Positions 1 through 5,324 of a stretch of 7,805 nucleotides of DNA are shown piece by piece. The stretch covers positions 1 through 7,805 of the forward strand of contig JAQVZK010000105.1 in the NCBI GenBank assembly GCA_028708195.1, given 5' to 3'. Origin of the DNA: Desulfovibrio sp. (GTDB lineage: Bacteria; Desulfobacterota; Desulfovibrionia; Desulfovibrionales; Desulfovibrionaceae). Each line of letters begins with the position of its first letter. Positions within the stretch are counted from its first letter, which is position 1. The notes beneath the pieces were generated by a model. The model was given only the letters and a program-made list of their open reading frames with translations, was not told the DNA's origin and ran no database searches. The position numbers and the translations under genes were made by a program.

Positions 1-2
1 AG

Positions 3-704
3 CTTTATGTGGTGCACAGCGGCATCAACACCCGTTTCTTTTCGCCTCTGGAAACTCGCGAAGAAAGCACCGGGGAGCTTGTAAGCTTTTTTGGTCCGCC
101 GTACGATGCCGCGCGCGGGTTTCACCAGTTCAAGGAGTGCTTGCCGCGCCTGCTTGAGCAAAGGCCCAATTGTCTTGTGCTTTTGTCCTGGCTGGAAAAC
201 TCGCAAGGTGAGGCGCATACACGGCCATCGGGAACTGCCCCGGCCAGCAAGGCGGAAGAAGAGGCCACGCGCTGTGTAGACAGCCTGAACCTGCCGCCAG
301 AGCACAGGGTCCGCGTGCATGTGCTTGGCCCCCGACCACTTAAGGAATACCGCGAACTTTTACGGGCCTCTACCGTGCATGTATATCTTGCGGCCCCACA
401 TGCGCTGACGACGGGGCTGCTTGAGGGCATGGCTTGCGGGGCGCTCATTGTAGGTTCTGATACGCCACCCGTGCGGGAAATCATACGCGATGGCGTCAAT
501 GGCTTTTTGTGCGATTTCTGGGATGCGGAAGCCATGTCGGCCAAGGTGGTTGAAACGTTGGAAAATGCCCCGTCCCTGGACCAGGTGCGCTCCAATGCCC
601 AGCAGACAATTTTGCGGGAATATGACGGGGAAGTGCAGACACGACGGCTCATGAGCCTCATCATGCACAGTATGGATCAGGAAAAGGCTGACACAACCCC
701 CTAA
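3..704 (+). CDS. Glycosyltransferase, GT4 family (GT-B fold), 3' part only
   Basis: The reading frame is already open at base 3, so the gene starts upstream of the window; the GTG at base 9 is an internal Val codon. The visible 234 codons are the C-terminal, nucleotide-sugar-binding half of a group 1 glycosyltransferase, which would move a sugar from an NDP- or GDP-sugar to a glycan or lipid acceptor at the cytoplasmic face. Counting from the codon at base 9, the interdomain motif VHSGINTRFF is at 2-11, the G(P)RPLKEYRELLRAS stretch at 107-121, the LLEGMACG motif at 137-144 and SDTPPVREII at 150-159, followed by DGVNGFLCDF. In the usual E-x7-E pair the second Glu is E139, but the first position is His (H131), which some GT4 subfamilies tolerate. 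The substrate cannot be told. The context suggests surface polysaccharide or protein glycosylation, but no neighbouring glycan gene is visible. Confidence 0.85.
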   Translation, partial: LYVVHSGINTRFFSPLETREESTGELVSFFGPPYDAARGFHQFKECLPRLLEQRPNCLVLLSWLENSQGEAHTRPSGTAPASKAEEEATRCVDSLNLPPEHRVRVHVLGPRPLKEYRELLRASTVHVYLAAPHALTTGLLEGMACGALIVGSDTPPVREIIRDGVNGFLCDFWDAEAMSAKVVETLENAPSLDQVRSNAQQTILREYDGEVQTRRLMSLIMHSMDQEKADTTP

Positions 705-735
705 ACCGGTAACACGAGATCTGTGGCTGGCAGGG

Positions 736-789
736 CTGGCAGGCCAGGCTAAGCAGGTCGAGCAGGCAAGACATTCTGGCAGGCCAGGC
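736..789. repeat. 14-bp direct repeat pair, 40 bp apart
   Basis: The sequence CTGGCAGGCCAGGC occurs at 736-749 and again, identically, at 776-789. Each copy contains the small inverted repeat CTGGC-AG-GCCAG, so each could fold into a short stem. The surrounding bases are also rich in GCAGG motifs. No function can be assigned. Confidence 0.7.
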
Positions 790-796
790 ATTGAGT

Positions 797-855
797 GCAG
801 GCAGGGCAAGCACGCGAAGTCGATTCGCATTTGCGCGCGATGCCTGCCTTTTTTT
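797..855 (+). terminator. Probable intrinsic terminator after the glycosyltransferase
   Basis: GCAGGCA (797-803) pairs perfectly with TGCCTGC (841-847), and a run of seven T residues follows at 849-855. The 37-nt interior holds a second stem, GCGAA (814-818) with TTCGC (824-828), which would bring the outer arms together. It lies about 95 bp after the stop codon at 704. The long interior makes it an unusual terminator, hence moderate confidence. Confidence 0.45.
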
Positions 856-987
856 ATGGCTTTGGCCAGTTGAGCGCGCAGGCGCGCAAAACAAAAAACA
901 CACGTTATGCAGGTGGTTTTGATGTTGCCTGTTTTGAGAGGCTGCCAAGGGTATGCAGGCATTGCGTCCGCCTGCCGTGGCTTTGGT

Positions 988-1027
988 AACAACGGCCGCA
1001 ATAACAACGACCGCAATAACAATGGCG
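988..1027. repeat. 15-bp tandem repeat, two copies plus a partial third
   Basis: Two adjacent 15-bp units at 988-1002 and 1003-1017 (AACAACGGCCGCAAT type) differ at one base (G/A at position 8). A third, decaying unit starts at 1018 with AACAATGGCGCG. The unit is a multiple of three and reads as Asn-rich peptide in one + frame, but no supported gene runs through it. Confidence 0.75.
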
Positions 1028-1048
1028 CGCTTACAAAGGCTGTGAGCT

Positions 1049-1064
1049 CCGGCTCGTGAGCCGG
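1049..1064 (-). terminator. Short GC-rich hairpin just past the phosphodiesterase stop codon
   Basis: CCGGCTC (1049-1055) and GAGCCGG (1058-1064) are exact inverted repeats; a realistic fold has 6 bp with a 4-nt CGTG loop. It starts 3 bp after the TAA of the minus-strand gene, where a 3'-end stem would sit. No U-rich tract follows on that strand, so it may only stabilise the 3' end or be a Rho-assisted stop. Confidence 0.35.
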
Positions 1065-1067
1065 GTC

Positions 1068-3953
1068 TTATGCTACCAGCATGGCCAGACGGGCCTCAAA
1101 CTCGTGTTCTGGTTCAGGCATGGCATAGTAAAAGCCCTGGGCCTTGAAGCAACCGAGCCGCATGAGAATGGCGGCCTGGTCCGCAGTCTCCACCCCTTCA
1201 CAAACGACGGCCATCTCCAGTTCGAGGGCAAGCCTGATAATGCTGCCAAGCACAATTTGCGCTCTTTGACCGGGAAGATCGCGTTGCACAAAGCTGCGGT
1301 CGATCTTGATAACATCGGCATTGAGCATCTGCACAATCCCCAGCGATGAGTAGCCGGAACCAAAGTCGTCTATGGCAGTTTTAAAGCCAAACTGCTTCAA
1401 CTGTATGAGGCGTAGCCATGCGGCTTCGGGATTTTTCATAATGGCGCTTTCAGTTATTTCCACTTCAAGCATGTCGTGGGGGATGGAATAGCGCTCGGCA
1501 ATTTGGGCCAATTGCAGCGGGAACTCCGGCCGGTCGAAGTGCAGGCGGGAGAAATTGCACGAAACCTTGTGCAGGGGCAAATTACGCCGTCGCCAGCTTT
1601 GCATGGTCTTGCAGACTGCTTCAAAAATGTGCAGGTCAATATCAATCACAAGGCCGTTTCGCTCAAACAGGGGGATAAAGCTGCCCGGCATGAGCAGGCC
1701 ATGAACCGGATGATTCCAGCGTGCCAGCGCCTCGCTGCCAATGATGGCACCGGTGCGCATGTCAACCTTGGCCTGGAACCAGGGCACAATCTCCCCATCT
1801 TTAAGAGCTGTTTCAAGCCTGCCGTTCAGCTCCTGATGCAGCAAGGCCTCCTGGCGCATGTGTTCGTCATAGAACAATAAGGGCTTGCCGCCGTTACGCT
1901 TGGCTTCACGGCGGGCGTAGTTGGCAAGGTCCAGCATAAGCTGTACGTCACGGCCCTCGGTGCTGCTGACGGTATATGCGCCATAGACCGTGGTGATTTT
2001 GTAAGGCATGTCCTGCTTTTTGCGCCAGATATCCAGTTCGTCACCCATAATGCGTAAGCGGGTCGCCAAATTCTCCCACCCTTCATCACGCAAAAGCAGC
2101 ACATACATATCAGCGGAAATACGCGCACAAAGTTCGTTTTCGGCCACATTGCGCCGCAGAATGTCAGCATAGGCGCATAACAGCTCGTCACCATTGGAAA
2201 AGCCGAATTGGTCGTTGATTGTCTTGAACTGGGTAATATCCCCGAAGAGCATCACATGCCCCTTGGTGTTGGCACGTCCAAGAAGCGAGGCGCAATCCTG
2301 TCTAAACTTGTAAAGATTGGAAAGCCCCGTGAGCGTGTCACGGTGCAGCAGCATCTGTATGCGCCGGTTGCTGCTTGATTTGATAGCCAGGCTAATGCCC
2401 ATAAGCAGGGTAATGGTCAGAAAAAGCAGCATAAGGGCACTGAACGTCCCTAGCGGGTACTGGGCGATGAATTCTCTGAGGGTGGTTTCGTGCTTGGGCA
2501 TGCTGTGTTTCAGCACAAAGTCGTCAATTTGTTCAACGGGCAGAAACTGCAGGCTTTTATCCAGCACGGCAAATATTCGGGGGTCTGCCTGACGTGAAAT
2601 GGCCACCCTGAGGTCACTGCTGTAACTGTCCATCGGGCTGATGACCAAACCCGCGTAACGCGAATTTTTGACCATATAGTTGGCTGTATGGATGTTGGAA
2701 TAGGCAACATCCACCTCGTTATTGAGGACGGCCTCCATGCAGTCTTCAAGCGTGGCATAGTAGTTTATGGTTTTGTCGGTATTGCTTTCGGCCACGAACT
2801 CCGAAAGCAGATAGCCGCGTTGCAGGGCTATGCGCTGTGTCTGGTCGGGATTGTTACGGTGGCGAATCTGGGCAACGGCCGTTCGCAGGTAGGGTCGGGT
2901 TGTGCGAACCTGCAGTTTTTTATCCCAGAGGTAACTCCCGGGCAGGGCGCACAGCACATCAATTTCGCCGCCTGTAACCATACTCAGGGCTTGGTCCTGG
3001 TGCATGGCAACGAAATTGAAATTGAGGCCTGTCATCTGGTGAATTCTTTGAAAAATATCTGCAATTACACCTGAAAATTCTTGCGTAGCCGGATTCTTGT
3101 AGCTGAGCGGCGGCCAGGTGGGATCATAGGCCACGGTAATGGTGCCAGCCTGACGCAGGTACGACTGCTCATCAGGTGTAAAAACAGGCGCTTTTGTTAT
3201 ATTGGCTGACAGGTATTTGCCGTAGAGAGCTTCGCCATAAAAAGGATTGCGCAGCATGATTTTCTCGAGGCCTTCATTAAGGCGCGCGAGAATTTGGGGC
3301 TTGAGGCGGTTTACGGCAATATAGAAAGGTTCTGGCGAAAACTGGGCCACTACCCTGAAGGGGCTGTGCTTGCCAAGGTTGCTGACCCCGATGCCGTCCA
3401 GCTCCTTATTGTGCAGGGCCTGCAGCATGGAGCGCATGTCAAGGTAAGGGGTCAGTATCATGTGCAAACCGTGTTCATGAATGAACGCTTCAAGGGCTGG
3501 CACGTTTTTGGAGTTGGCCACAACGCCCACGCGCATGCCATCCAGGGCGGCATGGTCACCAAAATTGTAGCGCGTGTCGTCTTCTCTAACGCTGATGGTC
3601 ACAAAGGAAACAACGAGAGGCAGGGTGGGAAAGAGCATCTTTTTAGCCCGTTCGGGCGTGTAAAAGACGCAAGGCAGAAGGTCTATCTGATCGCGTTCAA
3701 GCATTTGCAGGCTGCGGGTCCAGTTGCCACAATCAACAACCTTGTAACGCATGCCTGTTGTTCGGGAAATTTCTTGCAGGAACTCAAAAATAAGCCCCTG
3801 ATACTGCCCACTGCGGGCGCGGTACATGTAGTCGCCAAATTCAAAAAAACCAACGCGGACAGTATCTTCCTTGGCTTGGGCGTGCGGGCAGGAAAATAAA
3901 CAAAACACAGTTGTGAGAACCAGTAAAAATGCTCTGAGCTGAAAAATCTTCAT
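1068..3953 (-). CDS. Membrane c-di-GMP phosphodiesterase: two SBP_bac_3 domains, TM helix, degenerate GGDEF, EAL
   Basis: This protein of 961 residues probably hydrolyses c-di-GMP under control of a periplasmic ligand. I chose the ATG at 3953 because GAGGA lies 8 nt upstream (3962-3966) and a signal peptide follows at once (MKIFQLR, then a hydrophobic core, cleavage likely after AQA at 27). The longer frame opens with TTG at 4019 and adds 22 polar residues. Domains: family 3 solute-binding at about 31-248 and again at 272-483, a membrane helix at about 499-525, GGDEF at 539-696 and EAL at 711-953. In the GGDEF domain DTLTGLSNLYKF and FKTIND are kept, but the signature loop reads SADMY (613-617) and there is no RxxD inhibitory site, so cyclase activity is unlikely. 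The EAL domain keeps E741, N800, E832, E835, D862, D863, K883, E919, E922 and Q939, the metal-binding and catalytic set. It appears monocistronic. Ligand unknown; amino acids are typical of this sensor family. Confidence 0.92.
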   Translation of the reverse strand: MKIFQLRAFLLVLTTVFCLFSCPHAQAKEDTVRVGFFEFGDYMYRARSGQYQGLIFEFLQEISRTTGMRYKVVDCGNWTRSLQMLERDQIDLLPCVFYTPERAKKMLFPTLPLVVSFVTISVREDDTRYNFGDHAALDGMRVGVVANSKNVPALEAFIHEHGLHMILTPYLDMRSMLQALHNKELDGIGVSNLGKHSPFRVVAQFSPEPFYIAVNRLKPQILARLNEGLEKIMLRNPFYGEALYGKYLSANITKAPVFTPDEQSYLRQAGTITVAYDPTWPPLSYKNPATQEFSGVIADIFQRIHQMTGLNFNFVAMHQDQALSMVTGGEIDVLCALPGSYLWDKKLQVRTTRPYLRTAVAQIRHRNNPDQTQRIALQRGYLLSEFVAESNTDKTINYYATLEDCMEAVLNNEVDVAYSNIHTANYMVKNSRYAGLVISPMDSYSSDLRVAISRQADPRIFAVLDKSLQFLPVEQIDDFVLKHSMPKHETTLREFIAQYPLGTFSALMLLFLTITLLMGISLAIKSSSNRRIQMLLHRDTLTGLSNLYKFRQDCASLLGRANTKGHVMLFGDITQFKTINDQFGFSNGDELLCAYADILRRNVAENELCARISADMYVLLLRDEGWENLATRLRIMGDELDIWRKKQDMPYKITTVYGAYTVSSTEGRDVQLMLDLANYARREAKRNGGKPLLFYDEHMRQEALLHQELNGRLETALKDGEIVPWFQAKVDMRTGAIIGSEALARWNHPVHGLLMPGSFIPLFERNGLVIDIDLHIFEAVCKTMQSWRRRNLPLHKVSCNFSRLHFDRPEFPLQLAQIAERYSIPHDMLEVEITESAIMKNPEAAWLRLIQLKQFGFKTAIDDFGSGYSSLGIVQMLNADVIKIDRSFVQRDLPGQRAQIVLGSIIRLALELEMAVVCEGVETADQAAILMRLGCFKAQGFYYAMPEPEHEFEARLAMLVA

Positions 3954-4064
3954 GTGCGCTTTCCTCAGGTTTCGCAGGTCAATAGGGAAGCGTTTGTCCG
4001 ATGCTGCAGAAGCATACAACGTCGCATAATAAAATCTTGCCAGAGACAGTATTACCGCCTATAT

Positions 4065-4078
4065 ATAGTATATACTAT
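4065..4078. promoter_or_regulatory. 14-bp perfect palindrome upstream of the phosphodiesterase gene
   Basis: ATAGTATATACTAT is its own reverse complement and sits about 112 bp upstream of the minus-strand start codon at 3953. On the minus strand it contains TATACT, a fair -10 hexamer, and it is preceded there by a run of nine A residues (T run 4078-4086 on +). It could be an operator overlapping the promoter of the phosphodiesterase gene. No good -35 box was found, so the promoter reading is weak. Confidence 0.35.
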
Positions 4079-4618
4079 TTTTTTTTCGGGCCGCCAGTGC
4101 TTGGAGGCAGCAGCAGTGCAATCCCAGCCATCTGCACGTGATATTTTCATCTTGCTAGAAGTATTGGGAAGAGGCTTTACCGGTTAATAACTAATGATAG
4201 TTCACTTTACATTTATTGGATTATTGATGCAAGTCTGAAACAGTCATTATGTACAGATTGCGGGGTAATCCTTGGTATGACGCTATAATTTTTGCGGTAA
4301 TAGCATGAAATTGAATAAAAAAAGTAATGTAAGCTGTAAGGTTGGGTGGTATTGTGATAATAATGCCGATTCGCATTTTTGATTGTCGGCAGACCTTGGA
4401 AAAGGCTAAGCGTGTTTCCGATGTTCTAATCTGTTAATATGTAATTACTCATTTCTTGATATATGTAATGCATTAAAGATGTGGGTATGCATTTTTGTTG
4501 TGCTTTTACTCTCTTTGAATGCAACCACGAATTATTTAATAATCTAATTCTACTCATGTATGTTGTTTTTTCTATTGTTGTATGAACTATTCTGTTGATA
4601 ATGTATAATGTTCGTGTG

Positions 4619-4627
4619 TGTTATAAT
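4619..4627 (+). promoter_or_regulatory. Candidate extended -10 promoter element
   Basis: TGTTATAAT matches the extended -10 pattern TGnTATAAT exactly and points toward the regulator gene. A second TATAAT is at 4604-4609. No -35 with normal spacing was found; TTGATA at 4595-4600 is 21 bp away. In such AT-rich DNA matches arise by chance, so this is only a candidate start for a transcript reading through 4720-5175. Confidence 0.3.
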
Positions 4628-4719
4628 GTATGTAGTTATGATATCTGTTTGTTTATAAAATTATTATTGTCGAAGCAAAGAAATGGTTCTTAAAGAAAAA
4701 TTACTGGGATGTGGGGGGT

Positions 4720-4848
4720 ATGAATCTGCGTAAAATTGTATTATGCAGCAATTGTCGTTCACACAATAGGGTTGAAAAATTAAAAGGGGACTATAGTGCT
4801 CAATTGATGAGTACTATAGCGGATGTTCATCGGCAAAATTTGGTGTAA
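4720..4848 (+). CDS. Possible 42-residue CxxC small protein upstream of the regulator
   Basis: An ATG at 4720 opens 42 codons that end in TAA at 4846-4848, nine bases before the ATG of the regulator gene. The peptide starts MNLRKIVLCSNCRSHNRVEK and has one CxxC pair (C9, C12) near a basic segment, which could be half of a metal site. I recognise no family. The upstream G-run (4713-4718) is too close to the ATG for a normal ribosome binding site, and GGGA at 4706-4709 is weak. In its favour, the regulator itself has no Shine-Dalgarno sequence, so coupling to translation of this frame would explain how it is translated. It also contains the 4791-4819 dyad, which argues that this may instead be non-coding leader. 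Confidence 0.25.
   Translation: MNLRKIVLCSNCRSHNRVEKLKGDYSAQLMSTIADVHRQNLV
4791..4819. promoter_or_regulatory. 12-bp inverted repeat (candidate operator or leader hairpin)
   Basis: CTATAGTGCTCA (4791-4802) and TGAGTACTATAG (4808-4819) flank a 5-nt ATTGA spacer. Eleven of twelve positions are Watson-Crick complementary and the remaining one is a G-U pair in RNA, so a continuous 12-bp RNA stem is possible. The dyad ends 38 bp before the regulator's ATG. It contains TATAGT (4792-4797), with TTGAAA at 4772-4777, but the 14-bp spacing is short for a promoter. A symmetric site just ahead of an XRE-type gene is the usual place for autoregulation; this is inferred from position. Confidence 0.5.
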
Positions 4849-4857
4849 TTAGTAGTC

Positions 4858-5175
4858 ATGAAAGTATATCCATTTCTTTCGAGCGCCATAGCCATTGTGA
4901 TTGAAGCCTTGCGGGCAGAGCGCGGCATGACCAAGTCGTCTCTGGCTGACTTTTCCTGTCTTGAGAGGCGCTATTTGCGTGACATTGAGCGGGAACTGAA
5001 AAAGCCTACTGTCAACGCCATCTATTCCATTTGCGAAGCCTTGCGGGTTCAGCCAGAGGACTTTTTCAGGCGGGTTTCTGAAGAAATAGAAAATAGGAAA
5101 AACAGTGAGCAGCGCGTTGTCTCCATTAACAAGGATATATCGTGCACGGCTCAGAGCGATGAAGAAAAGGTTTGA
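4858..5175 (+). CDS. Small XRE-family helix-turn-helix transcriptional regulator
   Basis: The 105-residue protein is essentially one Cro/C1-type DNA-binding domain with a short charged tail. The HTH_3 domain covers about residues 8-70: IAIVIEALRAERGMTKSSLA forms the first helices, then ERRYLRDIERELKKPTVNAI gives the recognition helix and the conserved I-E-x(4)-P-T turn, and ICEALRVQPEDFF closes the domain. Residues 72-105 are polar with no recognisable ligand-binding or oligomerisation domain. The ATG at 4858 is the only start that keeps the first helix; no Shine-Dalgarno sequence precedes it, so it may be leaderless or coupled to the small frame ending at 4848. The TGA stop (5173-5175) lies inside the first unit of a degenerate repeat array. 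The gene faces the convergent aminotransferase gene. Its targets are unknown; a repressor of its own transcription is the default expectation. Confidence 0.85.
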   Translation: MKVYPFLSSAIAIVIEALRAERGMTKSSLADFSCLERRYLRDIERELKKPTVNAIYSICEALRVQPEDFFRRVSEEIENRKNSEQRVVSINKDISCTAQSDEEKV

Positions 5176-5277
5176 ACCCGAGCGGCGGGTTGAACCTGAG
5201 TAAAAGGCTTGATCCAAAGCAGCGGTTTGAATTTGAAGCAGCGGTTTGAATTTGAAAAAAGGTTTGAACCGCAAAAA
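5168..5277. repeat. Array of six degenerate 18/19-bp repeats
   Basis: A core of the type GGTTTGAACC begins at 5169, 5187, 5206, 5224, 5243 and 5261, giving steps of 18, 19, 18, 19 and 18. Copies 1 and 6 have the exact core; copies 2 and 3 differ at one or two bases; copies 4 and 5 end in AATT and are identical over 19 bp (5217-5235 and 5236-5254). Read as codons, each unit gives Arg-[Phe/Val/Leu]-[Glu/Asp]-[Pro/Phe]-[Glu/Lys/Gln]-x, with single extra bases at 5204 and 5241 and a TAA at 5201. That resembles a broken hexapeptide repeat. The array starts at the stop codon of the regulator gene and runs into the A-tract of the opposing terminator. Confidence 0.8.
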
Positions 5278-5301
5278 AGAGCGGCAGTCAATGACCGCCG
5301 C
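5273..5301 (-). terminator. Intrinsic terminator of the aminotransferase gene
   Basis: On the minus strand the arms GCGGCGGTCA and TGACTGCCGC (5292-5301 and 5281-5290 on +) form a stem of about nine pairs with one G-U and a 3-nt loop. TC and then six T residues follow (A6 at 5273-5278 on +). It lies about 23 bp after the TAA of the aminotransferase gene. This is a textbook Rho-independent terminator, and it also separates that gene from the convergent regulator. Confidence 0.85.
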
Positions 5302-5324
5302 CCGCAAACATGATGTATTCTGTT

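Larger units (their letters stand above)
705..1067. other. Intergenic region, repeat-rich, between convergent genes
   Basis: This 363-bp stretch separates the 3' ends of the glycosyltransferase (+) and the phosphodiesterase (-). It holds no convincing gene. It contains a 14-bp direct repeat pair, a terminator-like structure with a T7 run, a GCGCGC-AG-GCGCGC inverted repeat (874-887), a 15-bp tandem repeat and a short hairpin beside the stop codon of the minus-strand gene. These are listed separately. The density of GC-rich repeats is much higher than in the flanking coding DNA. Confidence 0.7.
4020..4719. other. AT-rich intergenic stretch without a recognisable gene
   Basis: About 700 bp between the phosphodiesterase and the first small reading frame contain no ORF with a convincing start or known protein pattern. 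From about 4190 onward the sequence is visibly far richer in A and T than either flank. It holds the 4065-4078 palindrome followed by a T9 run (4078-4086), an inverted repeat TGCCGA/TCGGCA (4364-4369 and 4386-4391, 14-16 nt loop, no T run after it), an odd-centred dyad ATTATT-T-AATAAT (4531-4543) and two TATAAT boxes near 4604 and 4622. A small RNA could be hidden here but I cannot show one. Confidence 0.6.

Noticed and set aside
360..1022. 220-codon - frame over the glycosyltransferase end and the intergenic region
   Set aside because: It is antisense to a recognised gene, and its peptide is Cys/Leu-rich with no family resemblance.
907..1059. 50-codon + frame with an Asn-rich tail made by the 15-bp repeat
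   Set aside because: There is no ribosome binding site and no family pattern; the Asn-rich segment is explained by the tandem repeat alone.
3954..4019. 22-residue N-terminal extension of the phosphodiesterase (TTG start)
   Set aside because: The ATG at 3953 has GAGGA at 8 nt and begins directly with a signal peptide; the extension would place a polar segment before it.
3954..4187. 77-codon + frame starting with GTG next to the phosphodiesterase start
   Set aside because: It overlaps the minus-strand leader and its ribosome binding site and shows no domain or Shine-Dalgarno sequence.
4364..4391. Inverted repeat as a terminator or small-RNA end
   Set aside because: The stem is only 6-7 bp with a 14-16-nt loop and no T run follows on either strand.
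5168..5277. CRISPR array
   Set aside because: The units are 18-19 bp and contiguous, with no unique spacers and no cas genes.
4849..5307. 152-codon frame on - across the regulator and repeat array
   Set aside because: It is antisense to a clear HTH protein, its peptide has low-complexity F/K repeats from the array, and it has no recognisable domain.
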